From the NCBI GenBank assembly GCA_031550605.1, contig JAVBOK010000049.1, positions 1 to 64,000 of the forward strand: a stretch of DNA of 64,000 nt. Reading direction: 5' to 3'. The stretch is from FLUQ01 sp031550605 (GTDB lineage Bacteria; Desulfobacterota; Desulfovibrionia; Desulfovibrionales; Desulfovibrionaceae). Under the pieces are notes generated by a model. It ran no database searches. It was not told the DNA's origin and was given only the letters and a program-made list of their open reading frames with translations. Below are positions 8,445 through 17,663 of the stretch, in pieces (position 1 is the stretch's first letter; each line of letters opens with the position of its first letter). Position numbers and translations under genes: made by a program.

Positions 8445-9872
8445 TTACAGCACCAGGGCTTGCCCGGCCCTGACCGCCAAGTTGAAGGCGAATGCGGGCA
8501 CGATGCCCAGCAAAAGAGCCAGGCCGGCCAGCACCAGGGCCCCGGCGTTGGCGAACATGGACTGGTCGGGCAGGGGCTGGGGCGCTTTTTCTTCGGTATA
8601 GGCGTGGCGCACCAGCGAGAGGTAGTAATAGATGGCGATGGCGCTGTTCAGCACCAGCGCGATGACCAGCCAGTTATAGCCGTTGTTCCAGGCGGAACTG
8701 AGCAGGAACAGCTTGCCCATGAACCCGATGGTCGGGGGCAGGCCCACCAGGGCGAAAGCGCCCACGGCCAGGGCGAAAGCGAGCGTCGGGTTGCGCTTGT
8801 ACAGGCCGTTGAGGTCGCTCAGCTCCAGGTTGCGGCCGTCCATGGCGATGCGGCTGACCACCCAGAAGCAGAGCAGGTTCATGATCACATAGGCCAGGGC
8901 GTAAAAGGCGGCGGCCGCAAGGCCTTTGGGGGTGCCCGAAACCAGCCCCACGATGATGTAGCCCGCATGGGCCACGGAAGAGAAGCCGAGAAGCCGCTTT
9001 ACGTCTTTCTGGGCCAGGGCGCACAGGTTGCCGAAGGTCATGGAGACAAGCGCCAGCACGGCCAGGATGTTGGTGATTTCCAGTCCCGGCTTGAGGCAGG
9101 CCGCCAGGCGGATCAGAATGACCACCGCGCCCAGCTTGGGCAAGGTCGCCACAAAGGCGGCGGTTTCGTTGCTGGCGCCCTGATACACGTCCGGGCACCA
9201 GAAATGGAAGGGAAAGAGCGCCAGCTTGTAAAACATGCCGCACAGGAACAGGATGAGGCCCATAACGGCCTCGGGGTTCGCGGCAAAGCTCCAGTCCGCC
9301 TGCATCAGGGCCGCGATGTACGTGGTCTGCTGGCTGGCGATGATGTGCGAAAGGCCGTACAGCGACAGGGCGGTGGCCGCCGCGCCGAACAGAATGTATT
9401 TGGCGCCCGCTTCCGCGCTCTCTTTGGTTTTGCCGCGCAGGGGGATCAGCACATACAGGCTGTAAGACGAAAGTTCCAGCGCCAGGTACAGGGTCACCAG
9501 TTCGGCGGCGGAAGCCAGCAGCATTAAACCCCAGGCGGAAAGGCCCATGAACAGGAAGTAGTCGGCCCTATCGCCTTCTTCAAGCGTCGGCTGGCGGCAG
9601 GCGTTCAGCACCACGAAGCAGAAACCCAGCGCCACGGCCACCTTGAAGAACTGCGAAAGCAGGTCCACGCGGTAGGTGCCGCTGAAGAGCTCGGATTTGC
9701 CCGCCAAAGCCGGGGCGGAAAGGCCGAAAACCGCGACGCCCAGCACCACCAGGGAAGCCACGGGCAGCCAGTGCGTCACGGGGCAGCGCGTGCTGAAAGC
9801 GCTCACCGCGAACAGGGCAAGGATCAGCAGGAAAAAGATGCCTTCAGGGGCAAGCAGCAGAGCGAAACTCAC
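8445..9872 (-). CDS. nuoN: Complex I membrane subunit NuoN (antiporter-like)
   Basis: NuoN is a proton-channel subunit in the membrane arm of NADH:quinone oxidoreductase-type complexes. The 475-residue, highly hydrophobic protein has about 14 transmembrane segments. The antiporter-family core is visible: FHFWCPDVYQGA, then KLGAVVILIRL and KDVKRLLGFSSVAHAGYIIVG, with a conserved Lys in each of the latter two. It is the last gene of the operon; its start overlaps the nuoM stop by four bases (ATGA). Confidence 0.95.
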   Translation of the reverse strand: MSFALLLAPEGIFFLLILALFAVSAFSTRCPVTHWLPVASLVVLGVAVFGLSAPALAGKSELFSGTYRVDLLSQFFKVAVALGFCFVVLNACRQPTLEEGDRADYFLFMGLSAWGLMLLASAAELVTLYLALELSSYSLYVLIPLRGKTKESAEAGAKYILFGAAATALSLYGLSHIIASQQTTYIAALMQADWSFAANPEAVMGLILFLCGMFYKLALFPFHFWCPDVYQGASNETAAFVATLPKLGAVVILIRLAACLKPGLEITNILAVLALVSMTFGNLCALAQKDVKRLLGFSSVAHAGYIIVGLVSGTPKGLAAAAFYALAYVIMNLLCFWVVSRIAMDGRNLELSDLNGLYKRNPTLAFALAVGAFALVGLPPTIGFMGKLFLLSSAWNNGYNWLVIALVLNSAIAIYYYLSLVRHAYTEEKAPQPLPDQSMFANAGALVLAGLALLLGIVPAFAFNLAVRAGQALVL

Positions 9873-11650
9873 TGGCGTTCTCCTTGGACTGCGGGAACAA
9901 AGGAAACAAGCTCGCCTCCGGCGGCCTCAGGCGTGGTCGGCGCTTCGGAAATGGTGTCCGGGGCGGGTTTCGTCAGGTCGGGTTTGGCCAGGGCCTGGCC
10001 CGGGTTCAGAAGCATTTTCACGGCGTTGGCCGCAAGACCGGCGGATTCCGTCACCGTGCCCGCGTCTATGGTGGCGATCACGGCCCGGCTGGAGCGGCGG
10101 TTGTACTCGCTCAAAAGGTCGTCGATGGAAGGGTTGATCAGCTTCAAAAAGGGACCGGGCGCCAGGCCGATGACCAGCACCAGCACGGCGGGAATGACCA
10201 GATAGCTCCATTCGCGCTTGTTCAGGTCCGGCCAGTTGCTTTCCAGCTCTTCATGCCCGCCGTGGCCGCCGTGGCCGCCGTGGGCGTCGTGGGCGTCGTG
10301 GGCGTCGTCGTGCGCAGCGGCGGCTTCATCATGCCCATGCCCGGAAACGGGGCTGGCAGGGGTGCCCCAGGCCATTTTCAGGGATACCCGGAACATGTAG
10401 GCCGCGCCCAGAAGCGCGCCCGGCACGATCAGCGCGCCGATAACAGGGTCGATGCGGAAGGCGGAAGCAAAGACCAGAATTTCGCCCACAAAGCCGTTGG
10501 TGCCGGGAAAGCCCAAAGAAGCCAAGGCGAAAAGGCCCCAGAAGCCCATAAAGGCCGGTAGATACTTGCCCAGCCCCTGGTTGGCCGCGATATCGCGGCT
10601 GTGGCTGCGTTCGTAAATGGTGCCGATCATCATAAACAGCGCGCCGGTGACGATGCCGTGGTTCAGCATCTGCAAAATGGCGCCCTGAATGCCCTGGTAT
10701 TCGAAAAGGAAAATGCCCAGGGTCACAAAACCCATGTGGGCCACGGAAGAATAGGCCACCAGCTTCTTGATGTCGCTCTGCCCCAGGGCCACAAAGCCCC
10801 CGTACAGAATGGAGACGATCGAGATGCCGATCATCATCGGCGCGAAATAGGAACTGGCCAGCGGGGTCAGCGGCAGGCAGAAGCGCAGGAAGCCGTAAGC
10901 CCCCATCTTCAAAAGCACGGCCGCCAGAATGACGGAACCGGCGGATGGCGCCTGCACGTGGGCGGCGGGCAGCCAGGTGTGGAAGGGGAACATGGGCACT
11001 TTGACCGCAAAGGCGAGCGCCATGGCCAAAAAGGCCCAGAACTGGAAGCGGAAGCTGAAGCTCTTTTGCATCAGCGCGGGTATGTCAAAGGTGCCGCCGG
11101 TCACGCGGAAGGCCACGATGGCGACCAGCAGCAGCGTGGACCCGGCCAGCGTGTAGAGAAAGAACTTGATGGAGGCGTATTTGCGCTCGTCGCCGCCCCA
11201 GACGGCGATCAAGAGGTACATGGGAATAAGCATGGCTTCCCAGAACACATAGAACAGCACGAAATCCATGGCCGAAAACACGCCTATGCAGGCGGCGGTC
11301 ATCATCAAGAGGCAGATGTGGAATTCTTTGATGCGCTGCCCTATGTAGGTCCAGGAGCAGAGCACGCACATGGGCAGGGTGAACAGCGTCAGCCAGATCA
11401 TCAATATGCTGATGCCGTCAACCGCCAGATAGTATTCCAGGCCCCAGTCCGCGACCCAGCTCGCCCGTTCCACGAACTGAAAGCCCGCGTTGGGAGAAAA
11501 GCCGATCAGGGGCAGCGCCGCGATGATTTCCACGATGGACGCGATCAGGGTGACCTTGCGCACCGCGAGCTCGTCTTTGATGAAGAGCAGCAACAGCGAA
11601 GCCGCCAGCGGCAGAAAGATCAGTATGCTCAGTACGGGTATTGAATTCAC
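9869..11650 (-). CDS. nuoM: Complex I membrane subunit NuoM with His-rich insertion
   Basis: NuoM is an antiporter-like subunit of the complex I membrane arm. The core is typical (FHTWLPAAHVQAPSAGSV; SDIKKLVAYSSVAHMGFV; PGTNGFVGEI). The 593-residue length is greater than the usual ~500 because of a hydrophilic region near residues 430-475 made of His, Asp, Ala and Gly repeats. This is encoded by tandem 9-base units around 10255-10330 and followed by one more membrane helix and a ~95-residue tail. A metal-binding or flexible role for the insertion is inference. Confidence 0.93.
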   Translation of the reverse strand: MNSIPVLSILIFLPLAASLLLLFIKDELAVRKVTLIASIVEIIAALPLIGFSPNAGFQFVERASWVADWGLEYYLAVDGISILMIWLTLFTLPMCVLCSWTYIGQRIKEFHICLLMMTAACIGVFSAMDFVLFYVFWEAMLIPMYLLIAVWGGDERKYASIKFFLYTLAGSTLLLVAIVAFRVTGGTFDIPALMQKSFSFRFQFWAFLAMALAFAVKVPMFPFHTWLPAAHVQAPSAGSVILAAVLLKMGAYGFLRFCLPLTPLASSYFAPMMIGISIVSILYGGFVALGQSDIKKLVAYSSVAHMGFVTLGIFLFEYQGIQGAILQMLNHGIVTGALFMMIGTIYERSHSRDIAANQGLGKYLPAFMGFWGLFALASLGFPGTNGFVGEILVFASAFRIDPVIGALIVPGALLGAAYMFRVSLKMAWGTPASPVSGHGHDEAAAAHDDAHDAHDAHGGHGGHGGHEELESNWPDLNKREWSYLVIPAVLVLVIGLAPGPFLKLINPSIDDLLSEYNRRSSRAVIATIDAGTVTESAGLAANAVKMLLNPGQALAKPDLTKPAPDTISEAPTTPEAAGGELVSFVPAVQGERQ

Positions 11651-11662
11651 GAATGCTCTCCC

Positions 11663-13450
11663 TTACCAGCTCAGATAGCAGAACAGGCCAAAGGCCGCCA
11701 AAATGAGAATGACCGCAAGGCCCAGATAGCGCTGCAAGTCGCCGTCCTGGCTCTTCGCGCCCAGGCGGCCTATGTTCATAACGCCGTAAGCGCTGCCGTC
11801 CAGCACGCCGTCAATGCCCTTGCGGTCGAAAACGGTGGCGCCGAACGCCGCCGCCATCAGGCCGCGCAGGCCCAGCACGCGATAGGCTTCGGTCCAGCGG
11901 TCGTCGATCCAGGCTATGGGCTTGCAGATCAGCGCCAGGGCGAACGCGCCCACGGCGCGGTAAATGATGTCGAAATCAAGGTTCAGGCCTTCGTGCGGCG
12001 TGATAACCTTGCGCAGCACATAGAAGGCCAAGCCAGAAAAGCCCAGCAGCAGGCCGGATTGCAGCACGTTCCACAGGGTCCAGGGCACGTACTGGTGTTC
12101 CACGGCGAAAGGCAGGTAGCGGTACAAAATGGAAGGCGCGATGCCTTGCAAAATGCACAGCGCGGCCAGAATGCCCATGCCCGCGTACATGTTCCAGGGT
12201 ATGGGTTTGAGTTCGCGCTTCAGGTCGGGCTCTTTGCCGCCCCAGAAGGCGAAATAGGGCAGCTTGATGCCCACGGAGATAAAGGTGCCCACAGCCGCGA
12301 TTTCCAGCCCCAGGGCCACAAAGGTGCGGTGGGCTTCCGCCGCGCCCGCGATGGTCATGGTTTTGGAGATGAAGCCGTTGAAGAAGGGCATGCCGGAGAT
12401 GGAAAGGGCCGCCACCATATACAGCAGCATGACCCAGGGCAGGCGCACGGCCAGGCCGCCGAGTTTATCAAGCTTCGCGGTGCCGGCCGCATAGAGCACG
12501 CAGCCCGTGCCCATGAAGAGCAGGCCCTTGTACAGAATGTGGGCGTAAGCGTGGGCGCAGGCCCCGTTCAGGGTCATGGCCGTGCCCACCCCGATGCCCG
12601 CCACCATGTACCCCACCTGGGAGACGATGTGGTACGAAAGAATGCGGCGGGCGTTGTTCTCGATGCACGCGTACAGCACGCCGTAGATGGCCATCACCGT
12701 GCCCATGACCGCCAGGATTTCCCAGCCCGCGAAACCGCGCGCCAGCACGTACACGGCGGTCTTGGTGGTAAAGGCGCACATGAACACCGAGCCGGTGACC
12801 GTGCCGCGCGGATACGCGTCGGGCAGCCAAGCGTGCAGGGGAACCACGGCCGCGTTCACGCAGAACCCGGCAAGGATCAGCCAGTTGTACAGTTCCCCGG
12901 CGGAAGGGGCGGCGGCGGTGAATTCCCAGGTGCCCAGGGCGTTGTACCGCAGCAGCAGCCCGGCCAGCAGGAACAGGCCCCCGGCCGTGTGGTACAGAAA
13001 ATAGCGGAAGGCGGCCAAGGTCGATTCCCGCGTTCTGTTGCAGAAAACCAGGAAGGTGGACCCGATGCTCATCAGTTCCCAGAAAGCGAACAGCGTGATG
13101 TAGTCGCCGGCGAACACGCAGCCGAAACCGCCCGCCACGTACAGCGAGGCCATCATGTGCTGGAGCTTGTCCGCCACGTGCATGGCGTACAGCATGCCCG
13201 CCAGCGACATGACGGCGAAGACCTGGGCGAAGATCAGCGACAGTTTGTCCACGCGGCCCAGTTGCAGTTTCTGCCCCAGCCAGTGCAGGGTCAGGTGGCT
13301 GCCTTCGCCCATGCCGAACACGGCCAGAACGGCCAGCACCGGGGGCAGCAGCAGCAGCCAGCGCCAGGCGTTCCCCCGCATGAACGGAAGGGCCGCCGCC
13401 AGGGCCAGAAAGCCGATGGCCGGGTGAAAAAAGAAGCTAGATGTCGCCAT
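11663..13450 (-). CDS. Antiporter-like complex I subunit (MrpD/NuoL family), second copy
   Basis: A 595-residue polytopic membrane protein of the proton-conducting transporter family, in the position where nuoL is expected. It has HAWLPDAYPRGTVTGSV and a later helix with NNARRILSYHIVSQVGYMVAG. There the usual DIK/DLK Lys is replaced by an Arg pair shifted by one, so its proton path may differ. The C-terminal ~100 residues include several further hydrophobic segments, reminiscent of the NuoL extension. It overlaps the small gene upstream by 14 bases. Annotation pipelines may call it Na+/H+ antiporter subunit D. Confidence 0.85.
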   Translation of the reverse strand: MATSSFFFHPAIGFLALAAALPFMRGNAWRWLLLLPPVLAVLAVFGMGEGSHLTLHWLGQKLQLGRVDKLSLIFAQVFAVMSLAGMLYAMHVADKLQHMMASLYVAGGFGCVFAGDYITLFAFWELMSIGSTFLVFCNRTRESTLAAFRYFLYHTAGGLFLLAGLLLRYNALGTWEFTAAAPSAGELYNWLILAGFCVNAAVVPLHAWLPDAYPRGTVTGSVFMCAFTTKTAVYVLARGFAGWEILAVMGTVMAIYGVLYACIENNARRILSYHIVSQVGYMVAGIGVGTAMTLNGACAHAYAHILYKGLLFMGTGCVLYAAGTAKLDKLGGLAVRLPWVMLLYMVAALSISGMPFFNGFISKTMTIAGAAEAHRTFVALGLEIAAVGTFISVGIKLPYFAFWGGKEPDLKRELKPIPWNMYAGMGILAALCILQGIAPSILYRYLPFAVEHQYVPWTLWNVLQSGLLLGFSGLAFYVLRKVITPHEGLNLDFDIIYRAVGAFALALICKPIAWIDDRWTEAYRVLGLRGLMAAAFGATVFDRKGIDGVLDGSAYGVMNIGRLGAKSQDGDLQRYLGLAVILILAAFGLFCYLSW

Positions 13451-13694
13451 AATAGTCCTCTTTGCGCACGATAAGGGGCTGCACGACGCGTTTCATGACG
13501 TACACCATGGCCAGCCCGACGCCCAGGCCGAAAAGAGCCCAGAAACCGGGGTACGCGTCCAGACCGAAATGCGGCTCATGCGGCCGGATGAACAGGTTCA
13601 GAAGCACGAGAAAACCCAGCAGCCCGAACAGGGCTTTCAGCAGCCAGGCGGTGCGGTCCAGCAGCGCCAGCAGGAGGGTTCCAAGATCAGTCAT
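13437..13694 (-). CDS. Small two-helix membrane protein inside the nuo operon
   Basis: An 85-residue protein with two clear membrane segments (about 15-35 and 50-68), separated by a loop rich in Pro and His (RPHEPHFGLDAYPG), and a charged tail ending KEDYYGDI. It matches none of the standard complex I subunits. It lies between, and is coupled to, the two MrpD-like genes (9-base gap before, 14-base overlap after). It is probably an accessory membrane subunit, comparable in size to MrpF/G or hydrogenase-type small subunits, but I recognise no homology. Confidence 0.7.
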   Translation of the reverse strand: MTDLGTLLLALLDRTAWLLKALFGLLGFLVLLNLFIRPHEPHFGLDAYPGFWALFGLGVGLAMVYVMKRVVQPLIVRKEDYYGDI

Positions 13695-13703
13695 CGCCGC
13701 CTC

Positions 13704-15191
13704 CTAAAAATGCCCGAACGCCCGGACAAAGATCTGGAAAATCTGGGGAAACAGGCCCAGCAGCAGGGAAATGGCCCCGGTGACGCACAGGGGGATGACC
13801 ATGCTTCTGGGCGCTTCGGAATATTGCTCGATGTTCGCGCCGGGGTTGGGGGCCATGAAAAAGGCCCGGTAAAAAATCGGCACGAAATAGCCCGCGTTGA
13901 GCAGGGTGGACAGAAGCAGCGCCACAAGCAGCACGGCCTGGTGGGCTTCCAGCGCGCCGTTGACCAGGTACCACTTGGACACGAACCCGCAGACCGGCGG
14001 CATGCCGATCATGGACAGGGAGGCCAGGGCAAAGGCCCCGAAAGTCCAGGGCATGCGCCATCCCAGGCCGTTCATCTCGCTGATCTTCTTGATGTGCGTG
14101 GCCACGTAGATGGCGCCGGCGCCAAAGAACAGCGTAATCTTGGAAAAGGCGTGGTGGGGGATGTGCATCAGCCCGCCCTGCACGGCGGAGGGGGTCAGCA
14201 GGGCCACCCCGATGATCACGTAGGACAGCTGGCTGACCGTGGAATAGGCCAGCCGGGCCTTGATGTCGTCTTTGGTCAGGGCGATCAGCGAGGCGGCCAC
14301 GATGGTCAGGGCCGCCAGATACGCCGTGGGCACCCCCAGGAACAGCGTGTCCATGGTCTGCACGCCGAAGCCGGACAGGATGATGCGGCTGACGGAGAAA
14401 ACCCCGGCCTTGACCACCGCCACCGCGTGCAGCAGGGCGGAAACCGGCGTGGGCGCGACCATGGCGGAGGGCAGCCAGTTGTGGAAGGGCATCAGGGCCG
14501 CCTTGGCCAGGCCGCAGATATACAGCACGTAGGTGATGCGCACCATGTTCGGGTGCTCGCGCACGACTTCGGCCGGAAACATGCCGTTCACGATGCCGCC
14601 CAGGTTCATGTCCAGGGTGCCGCACAGCACGTAGGTCAGAACCATGGCCGGCAGCAGGAACAGCTTGGAGGTGCCCATCAGGTACACCAAATACTTGCGG
14701 GCGCCGGAAAAGCCTTCTTCATCCTGGTGGTGGGCGACCAGAGGGTAGGTGAAGACCGTGATCACCTCATAGAACAGGTACAGCGTGAACACGTTGGCCG
14801 CGAAGGCGACGCCGACCGCCCCGAAAATGGCCACGCCGAAACAGAAGTAATAGCGGGTCTGGGCGTGTTCGTGCAGCGACCGCATGTACCCGACGTTGTA
14901 GCTGGTGGCCAGAAACCACAGGAAGGTGGCGATCAGGGCGAAAATGATGCCCAGGCCGTCCACGGCGAAGCGCGCCGAAATGCCCGGCAGCAGCGTGAAC
15001 AGGGTGTATTCGAAAATGGTGCCGCCGATCACCGCCGGGACCATGGCCAGAACGGAGACGAAGGTGACGGCCGCCGCGATGAAGGACACCCCTTCGCGAT
15101 GGTTTTCATCGCCCCGTGCCGCCAGAATGGCGAAGGGGGCCACCAGGGTGACGAAAAGCGGCAGGAGCAGGCGAGAACTTTCCACGATCAT
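13704..15191 (-). CDS. Antiporter-like complex I subunit (MrpD/NuoL family), first copy
   Basis: A 495-residue polytopic protein of the proton-conducting transporter family. Visible motifs are NWLPSAMVAPTPVSALLHAVAVVKAG and KDDIKARLAYSTVSQLSYVIIG, both with the conserved Lys residues. It follows nuoK by three bases. Together with the 11663-13450 gene it seems to replace a single NuoL, so the operon encodes four antiporter-type proteins instead of three. Confidence 0.88.
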   Translation of the reverse strand: MIVESSRLLLPLFVTLVAPFAILAARGDENHREGVSFIAAAVTFVSVLAMVPAVIGGTIFEYTLFTLLPGISARFAVDGLGIIFALIATFLWFLATSYNVGYMRSLHEHAQTRYYFCFGVAIFGAVGVAFAANVFTLYLFYEVITVFTYPLVAHHQDEEGFSGARKYLVYLMGTSKLFLLPAMVLTYVLCGTLDMNLGGIVNGMFPAEVVREHPNMVRITYVLYICGLAKAALMPFHNWLPSAMVAPTPVSALLHAVAVVKAGVFSVSRIILSGFGVQTMDTLFLGVPTAYLAALTIVAASLIALTKDDIKARLAYSTVSQLSYVIIGVALLTPSAVQGGLMHIPHHAFSKITLFFGAGAIYVATHIKKISEMNGLGWRMPWTFGAFALASLSMIGMPPVCGFVSKWYLVNGALEAHQAVLLVALLLSTLLNAGYFVPIFYRAFFMAPNPGANIEQYSEAPRSMVIPLCVTGAISLLLGLFPQIFQIFVRAFGHF

Positions 15192-15194
15192 GAA

Positions 15195-15518
15195 CTACTC
15201 CTGAAGCGTCTTGAGTTCTGCGGTCCGGGTGGAGCCGAAACGGCGGTATACGACGATGATCATGGCCAGCACCAGCACCGATTCGGCGGCGGCCAGGCCC
15301 ATGACCAGCAGAGTGGCGATCTGGCCCATGGCGGCGCTGGCCGGGGTCAGGCCGGCCGCGGCGGCGATGGACAGGCCCGCGCCGTTAAGCATCAGTTCGA
15401 CCGAAATCAGCATGCCGACCAGGGTGCGGCGCCGGGTCAGGCCGAACAGGCCGGCGCCCAGCAGCACAAGGGCCGCGAAATGGTACAGGGCCAGGGGGGC
15501 GGGAAGGGCGGGCATCAC
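15195..15518 (-). CDS. nuoK: Complex I membrane subunit NuoK
   Basis: A 107-residue protein with three transmembrane helices, the normal size. It shows the conserved Glu-containing helices (LISVELMLNGAGL and GLAAAESVLVLAMIIVVYRR) that carry the buried acidic residues of the proton path. Its start overlaps the nuoJ stop by four bases. Confidence 0.95.
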   Translation of the reverse strand: MMPALPAPLALYHFAALVLLGAGLFGLTRRRTLVGMLISVELMLNGAGLSIAAAAGLTPASAAMGQIATLLVMGLAAAESVLVLAMIIVVYRRFGSTRTAELKTLQE

Positions 15519-16030
15519 TTTTTCCTCCTGTCCCAGGCCAGGAACACGCCGCCGGCCATGGAAACAAGCAAAATGATCGAAATCAGTTCAAAGGGCAGCA
15601 CGTATTCTTCCATCAGCCCCCGGCCGATTTCCGCCAGCGGAACGCTTGCCGGGACCATGCTGGTGGAAGCGGGGTGCACGAAAATGGGCGGGGCCAGCAG
15701 CAGCAGGGGCAGCACCGCGCAGAGCAGGGACCGCAGCAGCCGGCCGGCGCCGGAAGCGGCGGGCGCGTCCTCTTCCCCGTTTTCGGACCGGGCGTCGGCC
15801 AGCATCAGGGCGAAGAAGATCAGCACGCAGACGGCGCCCACGTAAATGAGCAGCTGCATGAAGGCCAGGAAGGGGCTTTGCAGCAGAAGGTACATGCCCG
15901 CCACGCCCAGCAGGGTTCCGATCAGGCCCACCAGGGCCCGGACCAGGCTGGCGCTCATGACGGCCATCAGGGAACCGCCGATGATGATGGCCAGGTAGGC
16001 GCCGTATGCCAGATACGCAAGAACGATCAT
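15515..16030 (-). CDS. nuoJ: Complex I membrane subunit NuoJ
   Basis: A 171-residue, five-helix protein. The start at 16030 gives MIVLAYLAYGAYLAIIIGG and an ATGA overlap with the nuoI stop; the open frame extends further upstream but only as an out-of-frame reading of nuoI. The conserved helix 3 is present (QLLIYVGAVCVLIFFALML). It contacts NuoK and NuoA in the junction of membrane and peripheral arms. Confidence 0.95.
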   Translation of the reverse strand: MIVLAYLAYGAYLAIIIGGSLMAVMSASLVRALVGLIGTLLGVAGMYLLLQSPFLAFMQLLIYVGAVCVLIFFALMLADARSENGEEDAPAASGAGRLLRSLLCAVLPLLLLAPPIFVHPASTSMVPASVPLAEIGRGLMEEYVLPFELISIILLVSMAGGVFLAWDRRKK

Positions 16031-16605
16031 GCCTTTGCCTCCTCCGCTGGGGCGGCGGTTTTGGGTTCCGCCGCTTTCTTGGCCGCTTGCTTGGCCGCCG
16101 TGCGCTTCAGCCGGGCCAGCAGGTCCATGGTGAAATCCTCCCGCCGCCGTCCCGCAAGGTACAGTTCGTGGGAAAAGGCGATGGAATCCACCGGGCAGGC
16201 TTCCACGCAGCAGGCGCACAGCGAGCAGAGCGTGAAATCGTAATGCCACAGGGACGGGTTTTTGGGCGCCGCGGGCTTTTTCGGGTTTTCCCCGCGGGCC
16301 ACGGCTTCGTCGAACGCTTTCTGCTCTTCCGGCGTCATGGCCGGAGCGGGCGATTTTTTCACCGTGATGCAGCCGCTGGGGCAGGCCTGCACGCACAGCA
16401 TGCAACTGATGCATTTGGGCGTCGCGGGGTCTTTGGGCGATCCCACCAGCTCAATGGGGCCGCGGTACGAGGATTCCGCCTCGGGGTCCACGGTCTGCCG
16501 GGGATAAAAGGTGGTCAGCGTGGGGGAGCAGAAATACTTGCCCGTAATGAACAGGCCCACCACCAGGCTCCATAGCCCTTTGATCTTTTTGCAGAGACAG
16601 TCCAT
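16027..16605 (-). CDS. nuoI: Complex I iron-sulfur subunit NuoI
   Basis: This peripheral-arm protein carries two [4Fe-4S] clusters that pass electrons towards NuoB. The 192-residue sequence has CISCMLCVQACP (Cys 65, 68, 71, 75) and CSLCACCVEACP (Cys 127, 130, 133, 137). About 45 residues separate them, including a Pro/Glu/Lys-rich insertion, which is longer than in E. coli. The C-terminal tail is Ala/Lys-rich. GGAAGGA precedes the ATG. Confidence 0.95.
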   Translation of the reverse strand: MDCLCKKIKGLWSLVVGLFITGKYFCSPTLTTFYPRQTVDPEAESSYRGPIELVGSPKDPATPKCISCMLCVQACPSGCITVKKSPAPAMTPEEQKAFDEAVARGENPKKPAAPKNPSLWHYDFTLCSLCACCVEACPVDSIAFSHELYLAGRRREDFTMDLLARLKRTAAKQAAKKAAEPKTAAPAEEAKA

Positions 16606-16660
16606 GCTCTATCCTTCCCGGATGCACCCGGGGGGCGAAACCCCCGCCGGATCTCCCGCA

Positions 16661-17659
16661 TTAAAACAATTTCATCACAAACGCCGTTGCCAGCAGGTTG
16701 GCGACTCCCAGGGGCAGCAGCCATTTCCAGTTCAGGTTCAGCAACTGGTCGAAACGCACGCGCGGGTAAGTCCAGCGCACCCACATCATGATGAACAGCA
16801 GGGCGTAGACCTTGGCCAGGAACCACCAGAACCCGTCAAGAAAGGGGCCCTTCCAGCCGCCCAGGAACAGGGCCGTGCAGATGCTGCACACCAGCACCAT
16901 GTTGGCGTATTCGGCCAGGAAAAAGAGGCCGAAGCCCATGCCCGAATATTCGGTGTGAAAGCCCGCGGTCAGTTCCGATTCCGCTTCCGGCAGGTCAAAG
17001 GGCGCGCGGTTGGTTTCGCCGAAGGCGCTGACGAAATAGATCAGAAAGGCCAGGGGCTGGCAGAAGATGTTCCACTGCCAGGGCCAGCCGCCCTGGGCGT
17101 CCACGATGCCGGTCAGGCTCAGGGTGCCGTACTGGAAGGCGATGGCCAGAACCGCCAGCAGCAGGGGGATTTCATAGGCCACGGACTGGGCCACGCCGCG
17201 CGCCGCGCCGTAGAGGCCGTATTTGTTGTTGGCGCCCCAGCCGGCCAGCAGAATGGCCAGCACGTTGATGCCGGCAAAAGCCAGAATAAGCAGCAGGCCC
17301 AGGTCCGGATTCCAGCCCGTCAGCAGGGGGCTGAAGGGGATGGGCAGAAAAAGCAGCAGCACCGGAAAAAAGGCCAGGATGGGGGCCAGCCAGAACAGCA
17401 CCGGGTCGGAATGCGCCGGCCGGGTGATCTGTTTGCCCACCAGTTTCAGCGCGTCGCAAAAGACCTGTAGCAGGCCGTGGGGGCCCACTTCGTAGGGGCC
17501 GGGGCGGCGCTGCACGAAACCCGCGATTTTGCGTTCCGCATAAACCAGCACGATGGCGTTGGCCGAAACGAAGATGATGATGGCGGCGAGCGCGACCACA
17601 ATGTGCAGGATGTCCAGCACCAGGGGGGAAAGATTGGCGATGAAGGAAGGGAGTTGCAT
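16661..17659 (-). CDS. nuoH: Complex I membrane subunit NuoH
   Basis: NuoH forms the quinone entry channel together with NuoB and NuoD. The 332-residue protein has about eight helices and the diagnostic motifs YAERKIAGFVQRRPGP, ETNRAPFDLPEAESELTAGFHTEYSG and the charged C-terminal loop with RWTYPRVRFDQLL. It follows nuoD by four bases. A small G/C hairpin sits in the 55-base gap before nuoI. Confidence 0.96.
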   Translation of the reverse strand: MQLPSFIANLSPLVLDILHIVVALAAIIIFVSANAIVLVYAERKIAGFVQRRPGPYEVGPHGLLQVFCDALKLVGKQITRPAHSDPVLFWLAPILAFFPVLLLFLPIPFSPLLTGWNPDLGLLLILAFAGINVLAILLAGWGANNKYGLYGAARGVAQSVAYEIPLLLAVLAIAFQYGTLSLTGIVDAQGGWPWQWNIFCQPLAFLIYFVSAFGETNRAPFDLPEAESELTAGFHTEYSGMGFGLFFLAEYANMVLVCSICTALFLGGWKGPFLDGFWWFLAKVYALLFIMMWVRWTYPRVRFDQLLNLNWKWLLPLGVANLLATAFVMKLF

Positions 17660-17663
17660 AGGC

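Noticed and set aside
11993..15845. Long plus-strand open frames opposite the nuo genes
   Set aside because: They are His, Gln and Gly-rich low-complexity readings antisense to clear complex I subunits, without domains or ribosome-binding sites.
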